From DATJLY01 sp035604615 (GTDB taxonomy: Bacteria > Pseudomonadota > Alphaproteobacteria > ATCC43930 > CGMCC-115725): 64,000 nucleotides of DNA. A model generated the notes under the pieces. It saw only the letters and a list, made by a program, of their open reading frames with translations, did no database searches and was not told where the DNA came from. Positions 35,308-43,388 of the stretch are shown piece after piece (position 1 is the first letter of the stretch; every line of letters begins with the position of its first letter). The position numbers and the translations under genes are program-made. Location of the stretch: contig DATNID010000020.1 in assembly GCA_035604615.1 (NCBI GenBank), positions 62,001-126,000 on the forward strand, read 5' to 3'.

Positions 35308-35814
35308 TCAGAACGGAATTTCGTCATCCAGTTCTTTCCCCTGTCCAGCCGTCCGCGTCTCGGTGACTGGCCTGGTAAGACAATACGTCGCCCTTTCACC
35401 AGGCACTTGAAATGCCAGATTCTTTCGCAGCATTCGGTAGAGTTTATTTTGCAGAAATCGCCGTGTCTGGACGACCTTGTATTTGCGAAAGAGGCCGACT
35501 AGAAGTTGGTCAAGATTGGCCTTCCCGCCGCAAGCTCGCATGACAGTCTGTAGTTGCCGTTCCAATTCATCTACCGATTTGACGCTGAGTTCCTTGACTA
35601 GGGCGTCTGGTAGGTCGGAGATGTCGCCCAATTCCTTTGGGATAGGAGTAGCCAAATCGGTCTGCTTCTGTAAAAACTCGGCCAACTCCCGCATCGCCTG
35701 AACCCAACTATAGGCCGCCTTTTTTGCTTCGAGGCTACTCGCCCCCTTAACTTCCACCTCGAATCGCGTGATGAGGCGTTTGACATTCGTGAGGTGGTGT
35801 TCCATATTTTCCAT
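35308..35814 (-). CDS. Hypothetical protein of the AT-rich island
   Basis: 168 residues from ATG 35814 (ATG 35805 is also possible). It is predicted helical. An N-terminal coiled-coil-like part (LTNVKRLITRFEVEVKGASS, EAKKAAYSWVQAMRELAEFL) is followed by LPDALVKELSVKSVDELERQ and a basic middle (VGLFRKYKVVQTRRFLQNKL). The C-terminal tail is acidic (GKELDDEIPF), which can resemble the interaction tail of DNA-binding accessory proteins such as SSB. The KYKVVQTRRFLQNKLYRML stretch might be winged-helix DNA-binding. No family recognised. A two-hairpin leader lies upstream. Between it and the Tse2-like gene (35010-35307) I see only a short hairpin (35143-35159, CGGGTT/AACCCG). Confidence 0.6.
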   Translation of the reverse strand: MENMEHHLTNVKRLITRFEVEVKGASSLEAKKAAYSWVQAMRELAEFLQKQTDLATPIPKELGDISDLPDALVKELSVKSVDELERQLQTVMRACGGKANLDQLLVGLFRKYKVVQTRRFLQNKLYRMLRKNLAFQVPGERATYCLTRPVTETRTAGQGKELDDEIPF

Positions 35815-35840
35815 GCCTTAAGGGCAAACGAAAGGCGCCA

Positions 35841-35907
35841 CGAGAAATCGCCTCTCGCGTTAACCTCATCGAAGACGGGCTCCCGGCTCCCCAGCTTTGT
35901 GGAGCCC
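35841..35907 (-). promoter_or_regulatory. Two hairpins in the leader of the 35308-35814 gene
   Basis: CGAGA-AATCGCC-TCTCG at 35841-35857 and GGGCTCC (17 bases) GGAGCCC at 35877-35907 lie in the 95 bases before the start. They could be leader structures or a terminator for the other strand (the second stem is followed by TCTTCATTTT on the plus strand). Function not known. Confidence 0.35.
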
Positions 35908-36392
35908 TCTTCATTTTCAGATCGTAGTTAAGTGCGCCCCGGTTTGCAAGCAAGTTGCCGCAGTTTTTGCGACCGCCAATGCACGCGACGAAAATTACCA
36001 ACCGTCTTTGCGAATTTATGCCTTTTTCGCACGCACATTGCGTCCCACTGGCGTCCCATTTCTCGGCAGGATAACTAATGATGGGGGTAAATCTTTGTAA
36101 AATCTGAGTATTAATCTTATGAACTAAAGAATAACTAAAATTTGATTATCTGATTCGACGGAATAACTCATCCATCATAAAACATAATTTGAAACGATCT
36201 TCGTTCGCACTTCTATACTACACGTTTTTCTTGATTGAGTGCCGTTAAATTCCCAATATAGGAGGCCCTTGGGCAGCTCGATCATTGGCGACAAAGTACC
36301 CGCCAAATCCTTTCCGCCATGCAAAGCAGCTCGGCACGTGGCCGGCCTCCGATGCTTCCCTGTCTCTGACGCCGCATTAATTTGCGGTCGAT
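35908..36392. other. AT-rich gene-poor stretch
   Basis: About 480 bases, clearly richer in A+T than the rest of the window (for example 36080-36200). No convincing gene is seen on either strand; the open frames are short and lack ribosome sites. A tandem of TGGGACGC (minus strand, about 36042-36060) is present. It is probably the outer edge of a horizontally acquired island ending at the glycosyltransferase gene. Confidence 0.5.
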
Positions 36393-37331
36393 TTACCCGA
36401 ACGGCAACGTCGCGGCCACCTCCGCCAGCCCGAGCGCCGCGAGGTCGTTGCGGCGCAGGATGGTTACGCGCGCGCCGCGCGGCGCCGTCAGCGCGGGATC
36501 GCTGGCCCCGGCATAGAGCACCGTCGCCGATCCGCCACCGGCGACGATGAGGTGCATCGGTCCGGTGTCGTTGCCGACGGCGTGCAGCGCCCGCGCGCCC
36601 AGCGCCACCACGTCGCCGAAGCTGGTGCCGCCGGTGAGGTCGACCGCTTCCGCGACGGAAGCCGCGATCACCTCGCCCAGCGTCGCCTCGGCGGCGCCGC
36701 CGATGATTACGGGCGTCACGCCCAAGGCCGCCGCTTGGCGGGCCAATGCCGCGTAATGCTCCACCGGCCAGCGCTTTTCCGGCCGGTGCGGCGCGCCCCC
36801 CGGCACCAGCAGCAGCATCCGCTCCGGCAGCTTGAGGCGCGCGAGATCGGTCTTGGCCCAGGCGAGGTCGGGCGCGGGCACGCGCGCGATGCCGGCGGCG
36901 CGAAGCTGCTCGGCCTGGCGCTCGACCGTGTGCATGCGGTCGCGCTCGGGATTGGCGTGCGGGTGCGAGGCGCCGCGCGCGATACCGGACCATTCCGGCC
37001 GCCGCCCCGGCCGCAGCAGGTGGAAATAGAGGCTCGACCGGTCCGAGGTCTGGAGATCGTAGACCCGGTCGAACCCGCCCTCGCGCAGCCGCTGGCGCAG
37101 GCGCCACAGGCCGAGCGGGCGGGACATTCCCGGCCGTTCGTCGACCCAGACGCGGTCGAAATAAGGAGCGGCGCGCGCCAGCGCCACGAAGGGCGCCGAG
37201 GTCAGGAGCGTGATCTCGGCCGCGCGGTGATGCGCGCGAATGGCCGCCGCCGGCCCCATCGCCTGCACGAAATCGCCGAGCGCGCCGAGCTTGATGACGA
37301 GGACGCGGCGGAGCGGCGCTCGCTCTTCCAT
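36393..37331 (-). CDS. Glycosyltransferase family 9 (heptosyltransferase-like)
   Basis: 312 residues. The N-terminal VLVIKLGALGDFVQAMGPAAAI is the ADP-heptose:LPS heptosyltransferase signature. The C-terminal nucleotide-sugar site has PGGAPHRPEKRWPVEHYAALA and GNDTGPMHLIVAGG (the conserved NDTGPMH). ATG 37331 lies 2 bases after the stop of the GT4 gene. It transfers a sugar, probably heptose, in lipopolysaccharide core or related glycan synthesis. Co-transcribed with the GT4 gene. Confidence 0.88.
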   Translation of the reverse strand: MEERAPLRRVLVIKLGALGDFVQAMGPAAAIRAHHRAAEITLLTSAPFVALARAAPYFDRVWVDERPGMSRPLGLWRLRQRLREGGFDRVYDLQTSDRSSLYFHLLRPGRRPEWSGIARGASHPHANPERDRMHTVERQAEQLRAAGIARVPAPDLAWAKTDLARLKLPERMLLLVPGGAPHRPEKRWPVEHYAALARQAAALGVTPVIIGGAAEATLGEVIAASVAEAVDLTGGTSFGDVVALGARALHAVGNDTGPMHLIVAGGGSATVLYAGASDPALTAPRGARVTILRRNDLAALGLAEVAATLPFG

Positions 37332-37333
37332 CG

Positions 37334-38533
37334 TCACGCCGCGACCGGCCCCTCGGCCAGCGCGTCCATGCCCAACAGCTCGCGATAGATCGCGATGGTG
37401 CGGCCGGTCATGCGCGCGACGGTGAAATGGGCGCGGACATGGGCGATCGCCCGCTCGGCCAGGGCGCGGCGCGCCTCGGGCGAAAGGTCGAGCGCCTCGG
37501 CGAGCGCCGTCGCCAGCGCGTCGGCACGCCCCGGCGGCACCAGCCAGCCGGTCTCGCCCGGGACCACCGTCTCCATTGCGCCGCCATGCGAGGTCGCGAT
37601 CACCGGGCGGCCCATCGCCTGCGCCTCGACGATGACGCGGCCGAACCCCTCGGGATCGGTCGAGGCCGAGACCACCACGTCGGCCAGCATGTAGGCCGCC
37701 GCCATGTCGCGGCACTCGTCGACGATACCGATCGAGCATTTGAGCGGCCGGCGCGCAATGTCGCGCTCGAGCTCGCGGCGATAGCGCTCGTCGCCGCTGC
37801 CGACGATGAGGCAGTGAAGCCCCGCGCGGTCGAGCAGGCGCAGCGCCTCGATCAGCACGTGGTGGCCCTTCCAGCGCGTCAGGCGCCCCGGCAGCAGCAC
37901 CACCGGGACGCCGTCGGGCAAGCCCCATTCGCGCGCCAGGCGGACGAAGCGGTCGGGCGCAGTGTGCTCGGGATCGAAGCGGACGAGGTCCACCCCGCGC
38001 GGCACCACGATGACGCGCTCGGCCGGCACGCCGTAGGTGGCGATGACGTGGTTCGCGACAAACTCCGAGATGGCGATGACGCGCTCGCCCCCGGCCATCA
38101 CCGCGTTGTAGCGCCGCTTGAGCCAAGATGCCCCGCCATAGGCGTTGTGGAAGGTGGTGACGAAGCGCACGCCGGCGCGCTTGGCGGCCGCCCGCGCGCT
38201 CCACGCCGGCGCGCGGCTGCGCGCGTGGACGATGTCGATGCCGTAATTGTCGATCACGCGCGCGAGCCGCCCGACATTGGCGCTCATCACCAGGGGGTTC
38301 TTGGAGGCCAGCGGCAGCTCGACGTGATAAGCGCCGGCGCGCTCCAACTCGCGCACCATCGGCCCGCCCGCCGATGCCACGACGGCGGTCCAGCCCTCGG
38401 CCACCAGCGCCGCCGCCAGGTCGACGGTGCCGCGCTCGACCCCGCCGGTGACGAGGCGCGGCAGCACCTGGAGCACGGCAGGTTGGCGGCGTTCCGCTCG
38501 CGCGTCCGCGGTGATAATCTCGGCGTCGCTCAT
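37334..38533 (-). CDS. Glycosyltransferase family 4 (GT-B fold)
   Basis: 399 residues from ATG 38533; the frame opens at 38608. The N-terminal acceptor domain has QVLPRLVTGGVERGTVDLA. The C-terminal donor domain has RGVDLVRFDPE, LPGRLTRWKGHHVLIEALRL and the E-x7-E motif DPEGFGRVIVEAQAMGRPVI, diagnostic of GT4. Followed at 2 bp by the GT9 gene, so both likely build the same envelope polysaccharide or LPS core. Divergent from the alpha/beta-hydrolase gene; the two starts nearly touch. Confidence 0.9.
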   Translation of the reverse strand: MSDAEIITADARAERRQPAVLQVLPRLVTGGVERGTVDLAAALVAEGWTAVVASAGGPMVRELERAGAYHVELPLASKNPLVMSANVGRLARVIDNYGIDIVHARSRAPAWSARAAAKRAGVRFVTTFHNAYGGASWLKRRYNAVMAGGERVIAISEFVANHVIATYGVPAERVIVVPRGVDLVRFDPEHTAPDRFVRLAREWGLPDGVPVVLLPGRLTRWKGHHVLIEALRLLDRAGLHCLIVGSGDERYRRELERDIARRPLKCSIGIVDECRDMAAAYMLADVVVSASTDPEGFGRVIVEAQAMGRPVIATSHGGAMETVVPGETGWLVPPGRADALATALAEALDLSPEARRALAERAIAHVRAHFTVARMTGRTIAIYRELLGMDALAEGPVAA

Positions 38534-38558
38534 GATGCGCGGAGAAGCAGCGCTCGCG

Positions 38559-39314
38559 ATGGCTCTCGAGGACAGGACCGGCATATTAACACGCGGCGAC
38601 GGCGCCACAATCGCCTACCGGGCTTGCGCCGGGCGCGCGCCAGGGGTCGTCTTCCTCGGCGGCTTCATGTCGGACATGACCGGCACCAAGGCCTCGACCT
38701 TGCACCGGTTCTGCGCCGCCCGCGGCCATGCCTTCCTACGCTTCGACTATTTCGGCCACGGCGCCTCGTCGGGCGAGTTCGCGGCGGCCACGGTCGGGCG
38801 CTGGCGCGAGGACGCGCTCGAGGTCATCGACCGCCTGACCGAGGGGCGGCTGGTGCTGGTCGGATCCAGCCTGGGCGGGTGGCTCATGCTGCTCGCGGCG
38901 CTGGCGCGGCCGGCCCGGGTCGCTTCGCTCCTCGGCATCGCCGCCGCCCCCGACGCCACCGAGGCGCTGATGTGGCGCCGCTTCCCCGAAGACGCGCGAA
39001 ACGCGATCCTCGTAAAAGGATCAATCCGCGTACCATCGGCCTATGACCCGGAGGGCTATCTCATAACCCGCGCCCTGATCGAAGACGGCCGCCGCCACCT
39101 GCTACCCGAGCGCGACATCCCGATCACGTGCCCGGTGCGGCTCATCCACGGCATGGCGGACAAGGACGTGCCGTGGCAGACGAGCCTCGATCTCGCGCAC
39201 CGGCTGGCCGCGCCCGATATCCAGGTGATCCTAGTCAAGGACGGCGATCATCGCCTGTCGCGCGAGCCCGATCTCGCGCTCATGCTGCGCACGCTCGAAC
39301 TGCTGCTCGAATGA
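38559..39314 (+). CDS. Alpha/beta-hydrolase fold protein
   Basis: About 251 residues. The oxyanion strand is GVVFLGGFMSDMTGTKA, the nucleophile elbow GSSLGG (Ser in LVGSSLGGWLML), the acid likely Asp in HGMADKDVP, and the histidine in DGDHRLS, a full catalytic triad. Such short hydrolases act on esters or thioesters; a palmitoyl-thioesterase-like (ABHD10) relationship is plausible. The start could also be ATG 38532, which overlaps the divergent GT4 start. The stop overlaps the alternative start of the OGFr-domain gene (ATGA at 39311). Confidence 0.85.
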   Translation: MALEDRTGILTRGDGATIAYRACAGRAPGVVFLGGFMSDMTGTKASTLHRFCAARGHAFLRFDYFGHGASSGEFAAATVGRWREDALEVIDRLTEGRLVLVGSSLGGWLMLLAALARPARVASLLGIAAAPDATEALMWRRFPEDARNAILVKGSIRVPSAYDPEGYLITRALIEDGRRHLLPERDIPITCPVRLIHGMADKDVPWQTSLDLAHRLAAPDIQVILVKDGDHRLSREPDLALMLRTLELLLE

Positions 39315-39322
39315 GGACCGAC

Positions 39323-39862
39323 ATGGACCACGACGATTCCCCCCTCGTGCAGTTCTATGCCTGCGAAGCGCGCGACGTGCAGGGTCGCGCGCTCTCCGAC
39401 ATGTGGACATGGGACGACACGCGGCTCGAGGACGTCCACGACTACATCCAGTGGCTATTTCCGGTGCCCGAGCCGAGCCAGTTCAACGACGATGCGCCGC
39501 TGCTGACGCAAGACGACATCGCCGCCTTCGCCGCACGCGCCGAGCTGCGCGACAATCTGCGGCGCTCGTTCGTCCGCATGCTCGGGTTCTACGGCCTCGC
39601 GCTCGACGACGGCCCAATGGTGACGCGGGCCGAGAATTTCTCGATGCAGGCGGTTAACTGGCTCAAGCCCTATGACCACAATTTCCTACGCATCACCCGC
39701 ATCCTGCGCTCGCTGACCCTGCTCGGGCTTGAGCCCGAGGCGCGGGCGTTTCTCGCCGCGCTCGAGGAGATTCATTGGGCCGGCGGCGGGGGCGCGATCG
39801 GCGAGCGCTCGCTCGGGTTCTGGCGCGAAGCGGTCGCGCCCGCCTCGACCGCATTCCGCTGA
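39323..39862 (+). CDS. OGFr-like conserved-domain protein
   Basis: 179 residues. The sequence WTWDDTRLEDVHDYIQWLFP is the hallmark of the domain named after the vertebrate opioid growth factor receptor (OGFr_N), followed by SFVRMLGFYGLALDD and PYDHNFLRITRILRSLTLLG, matching the bacterial versions. No activity is known for the bacterial family. ATG 39323 is preceded by GAGGA; ATG 39311 would overlap the hydrolase stop. Co-transcribed with the alpha/beta hydrolase. Confidence 0.82.
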   Translation: MDHDDSPLVQFYACEARDVQGRALSDMWTWDDTRLEDVHDYIQWLFPVPEPSQFNDDAPLLTQDDIAAFAARAELRDNLRRSFVRMLGFYGLALDDGPMVTRAENFSMQAVNWLKPYDHNFLRITRILRSLTLLGLEPEARAFLAALEEIHWAGGGGAIGERSLGFWREAVAPASTAFR

Positions 39863-39881
39863 GCGCGGCGCGGACCGTCGT

Positions 39882-40754
39882 TCATCGAGTCTCGGCGGCG
39901 AGGATGGCGGCGAGCCCCTCGCGATAGCTCGGATAGAGGAGCCGCACCCCCAGATCATCCTTGATCCGGCGGTTGGCGACCCGTTTGTTGTCGTCATAGA
40001 AGCTTCGCGCCATGGGCGAGAGCGGCGCCGCCTCGAAAGGCACGGTCGGCGGCACCGCCACGCCGAGCAAAGCACAAGCATATTCGATCACCGCGGCCTG
40101 CGGCGCCGGCTCGTCATCGCAAATGTTATAGATCGCGCCCGATGACGGTTGGGTCATCGAGGCGAGGAGCGCGTCCACAAGATCGGCGACATGGACGCGC
40201 GAGAACACGTGGCCAGGCTTGTCGATGCGCACCGCCCGGCCCTGGCGAACCGCATCGAGCGGACTGCGCCCCGGCCCGTAGATTCCGGCGACGCGGAAGA
40301 TGTGAAGCGGCAAGCCCGAGCCGCGCGCGAGGGCACGCCAGCCTTGCTCAGCAGCAAGACGGCGCCTGCCGCGCTCGCCACTGGGCCGGGGCTGCGTGGT
40401 CTCGTCCACCCAGGCGCCGCCATGATCGCCATAGACCGCCGTGGTAGAAAGATACCCCAACCACCTGAGCCCTCGCAGAGCCGCGACCTCTGCCCCACAG
40501 AGATCGAGTACCGGATCGCCTGCCGCGTCCGGCGGCACCGAGACGAGAACATGGGTGGCGCCTCCCATCGCCGCGCCCCCATCGGCGAGCGGCCGATCGC
40601 GGGACATGAGGTGGGCGTGGTAGCCGAACCGGTCGAGATCGACCCGGGACTCCTCCTCGCGCGTGGTTCCGGCGACTTGCCAGCCCGCATCGGTCAGCAC
40701 GCGCGCCAGCGCTTGTCCGCAATAGCCGAGACCGAAGCAGAACAGGCGGCTCAA
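39882..40754 (-). CDS. NAD-dependent epimerase/dehydratase-like SDR (YeeZ-type)
   Basis: 290 residues from TTG 40754. The Rossmann motif is FCFGLGYCGQALARVL, and GYLSTTAVYGDHGGAWVDE carries the Ser/Tyr region. FRVAGIYGPGRSPLDAVR and NICDDEPAPQAAVIEYA are typical of the atypical extended SDRs (YeeZ group). The start TTG overlaps the MFS stop (TTGA); the longer frame to 41240 is antisense within the MFS gene. Substrate unknown. Confidence 0.82.
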   Translation of the reverse strand: MSRLFCFGLGYCGQALARVLTDAGWQVAGTTREEESRVDLDRFGYHAHLMSRDRPLADGGAAMGGATHVLVSVPPDAAGDPVLDLCGAEVAALRGLRWLGYLSTTAVYGDHGGAWVDETTQPRPSGERGRRRLAAEQGWRALARGSGLPLHIFRVAGIYGPGRSPLDAVRQGRAVRIDKPGHVFSRVHVADLVDALLASMTQPSSGAIYNICDDEPAPQAAVIEYACALLGVAVPPTVPFEAAPLSPMARSFYDDNKRVANRRIKDDLGVRLLYPSYREGLAAILAAETR

Positions 40755-42115
40755 TCGGCGACCGCCGGTTCGGGCGCGGGCTCCGGCTTCCGTCCGGCGT
40801 CGCGCTCGAGCGCCTTCTCGATGCGATCGAGCCGCATCCACGCCCATGCCCAAGACAGGATACAGGCGCACGCCCCTATGATGACCGGCAGGTGGAACCC
40901 GAAGCGCTCCGCGAGCCAGCCCGAGATCAGCGCGCCCAACGCCGGCCCGGCGCGGAACACCATGCCGTAAAACGCCATAACCCGGCCCCTCATCTCCGGG
41001 TCGACCGCGGTCTGGACCAGGGTCTGGGCGCTGATGCCGCTCGTCGTCATGGCGAAGCCCGAGAAGAAGACGGCGACCAATGCCACCCAATAGGAATTCG
41101 AGACCGCGAATCCTAGCACGCACAAGGTCATCAAAAGCGTGTGATTGACCGCCAGCCCGGTGAGGCCGGTGAGGCTGCTGCGGCGGATCATGCCGATGCC
41201 GCCCAGGATCGCGCCCAACCCCATGGTCGCCGTGAGCCATGCGAGCCCCTGGGCACCGCGATGGAAGACCACGTCCGCGAAGCCCGGAAACAGCTCGTTG
41301 TAGCCGCGGATGCCGATGGTTGTGACGGAGAACATCACCATCATCTGGCCGATGCCGGGATGGCGCACCGCGTAGATGTAGCCGTCGAGGGACTGGCGCA
41401 GGAAGTCGCGGCGCGGCGCAAATTTTTCGCGCGGCACATTGACGCGAGCGAGCGCCAGGCTGAACACGACATAGGCGCAGGCATTGAGCACGAAGGCGAG
41501 GCCAATGCTGCCTTCGGCGATCACGACGCCGGCGATCGCCGGTCCGATGAAACGCGCGAGGTTGAACATGAGCGAATTGATCGCAACCGCCGACGGCAAG
41601 GTCGCGTTATCGACCAAGCTCGGCACCAGCGCCAGCCGCGCCGGCTGATTGAAAGCGTTGATGAAGCCAAGCCCGAAGATCAGCAGAAACAGCTCCTCGA
41701 TGGTGATGGTGCCGGTGTAGCTCAGGATCGCAAGCGTCCAGGCTTGCGCGATGGCAACGATCTGCGTCAGCCGAATCACCCGGACCCGGTCGACGCGGTC
41801 CGCGAGCGCGCCGGCGAACGGGCTCACCACGACATTCGGAATGAGGTCGGCGGCGGCGACGATACCAAGCCAGGTCCCGGAGTGGGTGAGCTGCCAGGTG
41901 AGCCAGGCCTGGGCAACGCGCTGGATCCAATAGCCGATCTGGGAAATGAAATTGCCGGTGGCAAATATACGATAGTTTCGGTTGCCGAACGCCCGCACGA
42001 CATTGCCGAATCCCGCCTGCGACACGTTGTCCTTCAGCACCCGTCCACCCGCCGCAAATCCCGCCTTATCAGGGCCGCGAGGCAAGCAATGTACCAGCTT
42101 CGGGGCGCCGTCCAT
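40751..42115 (-). CDS. MFS transporter (EntS/MFS_3-like exporter)
   Basis: About 454 residues with twelve predicted membrane segments. Landmarks are NRNYRIFATGNFISQIGYWIQRVAQAWL (helix 1), VVSPFAGALADRVDRVRVI (the loop 2-3 motif), AFNQPARLALVPSLV and PEMRGRVMAFYGMVFRAGPALGALISGWLA. It is like the enterobactin-exporter group and should be a drug or siderophore exporter. The start is uncertain; ATG 42115 has GGGCGG upstream, and the frame continues to 42289. Divergent from the RND pair (118 bp), so the two efflux systems may share a control region. Confidence 0.85.
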   Translation of the reverse strand: MDGAPKLVHCLPRGPDKAGFAAGGRVLKDNVSQAGFGNVVRAFGNRNYRIFATGNFISQIGYWIQRVAQAWLTWQLTHSGTWLGIVAAADLIPNVVVSPFAGALADRVDRVRVIRLTQIVAIAQAWTLAILSYTGTITIEELFLLIFGLGFINAFNQPARLALVPSLVDNATLPSAVAINSLMFNLARFIGPAIAGVVIAEGSIGLAFVLNACAYVVFSLALARVNVPREKFAPRRDFLRQSLDGYIYAVRHPGIGQMMVMFSVTTIGIRGYNELFPGFADVVFHRGAQGLAWLTATMGLGAILGGIGMIRRSSLTGLTGLAVNHTLLMTLCVLGFAVSNSYWVALVAVFFSGFAMTTSGISAQTLVQTAVDPEMRGRVMAFYGMVFRAGPALGALISGWLAERFGFHLPVIIGACACILSWAWAWMRLDRIEKALERDAGRKPEPAPEPAVAD

Positions 42116-42233
42116 ACCGCCCGTCGCCAGAGCCAGGGATGCGCGCCCGAAGCGCTGCATATTGTAAACCGTGGATGGATGGTGTCCTATGGCGCCCGTG
42201 CCCAGCCGGGCGGGGGGTAGAGACGGGTAGCCG

Positions 42234-43388
42234 ATGAAGCGAGTGTGGTGGGCAGTTGCCTTTGTGGTCCTGGCCGGTCTGGGCGGCATCGCCTATCAGA
42301 CGCGGCTCGAGCCTGCGCGCTCGCAGACCGCGGAAGGGCCGCGCGTGGCGCCGGCCGCGCCGGTCGTAGTGACGACCGCGCAATCGCAGCCGATGCCGGT
42401 GCGGATCGAGACCATCGGCACGGTCCAGACGATTGCCAACGTGTTGGTGAAATCCCGTATCGATGGCTTCATCGACAGCGTGCTCATCCATGACGGGCAA
42501 TTCGTCAAGGCTGGCGACGTGATGTTCCGCCTCGACTCGCGTACGGCACAGGCGCAAGTAATGCAGATGCAGGCGCAGCTGGCGCGCGACCAGGCGCAGC
42601 TCACCAATGCCAAGCGCAACGTCGAGCGCGACTCGACCCTCGTTGGCAAGGACTACATGTCGCGCCAGCAGTATGACACTGACACCGCCACTGCCCAGGC
42701 ACTGGAGGCGTCGGTCGCGGCCGACCAGGCGCAGATCGACAACGCCAAGGCGCTGCTGAGCTACGACACGATCCCGGCCCCGATCGACGGACGCGTCGGC
42801 ACCATCACGATCAAGGCCGGCAACAGCATCAAGGCGAACGACGTACCGCTCGCCACCATCAACCAGATCCAGCCGATCTATGTCGGCTTCAACCTGGCGC
42901 AGGGCGAATTGCCGGCGCTGCGCCAGGCGATGACCAAGGGGCCGGTCGAGGTCTCCGTCCGCGGCCAGGGCGACGAGGGCGAGCCGATCACGGGCGCGGT
43001 CGCGTTCTTCGACAACGCCGTCGACGCAACGTCGGGCACGATCGCCGTGCGCGCCTTGTTCGCTAACCAGGATCAGCGGTTGTGGCCGGGCCAATTCGCC
43101 AACGTGTCGGTGACGACGCGGATCGATCCCGCCGCGATCGTGGTGCCGCCAGCTGCGGTCCAGGTCGGGCAGGACGGAAACTTCGTCTTCATCGTGAAGC
43201 CCGACAACACCGCCGAGATCCGGCCAGTCACCGTGAGCCGCACAGTCGACGGCAAGAGCGTCATCGCCAAGGGCCTCGCCGCGGGCGAGGTCGTGGTGGT
43301 GGACGGACAGATGCGGCTCAACAACGGCGCGCGGGTCGACATCCGCTCGTCGGCCCCGGCGCAGCCGAAGCCCGCCGCAGCGTCATGA
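42234..43388 (+). CDS. RND efflux periplasmic adaptor (membrane fusion protein)
   Basis: 384 residues. The N-terminal signal/anchor is VVWWAVAFVVLAGLGGIAYQ-like. Barrel-sandwich (SRIDGFIDSVLIHDGQFVKAGDVMFRLD), alpha-hairpin (MQAQLARDQAQLTNAKRNVE) and beta-barrel domains (IPAPIDGRVGTITIKAGN) follow in order, as in MdtA/MexA. It links the RND pump to an outer-membrane channel; no TolC-type gene is nearby. ATGA overlap with the RND gene. The C-terminal tail is Ala/Pro-rich. Confidence 0.93.
   Translation: MKRVWWAVAFVVLAGLGGIAYQTRLEPARSQTAEGPRVAPAAPVVVTTAQSQPMPVRIETIGTVQTIANVLVKSRIDGFIDSVLIHDGQFVKAGDVMFRLDSRTAQAQVMQMQAQLARDQAQLTNAKRNVERDSTLVGKDYMSRQQYDTDTATAQALEASVAADQAQIDNAKALLSYDTIPAPIDGRVGTITIKAGNSIKANDVPLATINQIQPIYVGFNLAQGELPALRQAMTKGPVEVSVRGQGDEGEPITGAVAFFDNAVDATSGTIAVRALFANQDQRLWPGQFANVSVTTRIDPAAIVVPPAAVQVGQDGNFVFIVKPDNTAEIRPVTVSRTVDGKSVIAKGLAAGEVVVVDGQMRLNNGARVDIRSSAPAQPKPAAAS

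Noticed and set aside
35147..35410. 87-codon plus-strand frame overlapping the 3' end of the 168-residue gene
   Set aside because: No ribosome site and most of it is antisense or intergenic.
36041..36064. Tandem TGGGACGC (minus strand) reading WDASGTQ, as might end a tyrosine integrase gene
   Set aside because: Only a few codons without any recombinase domain in the neighbourhood; too short to call an integrase remnant.
36175..36284. 36-codon open frame in the AT-rich stretch beginning MIELPKGLLYWEFNG
   Set aside because: No ribosome site, no similarity recognised; probably chance.
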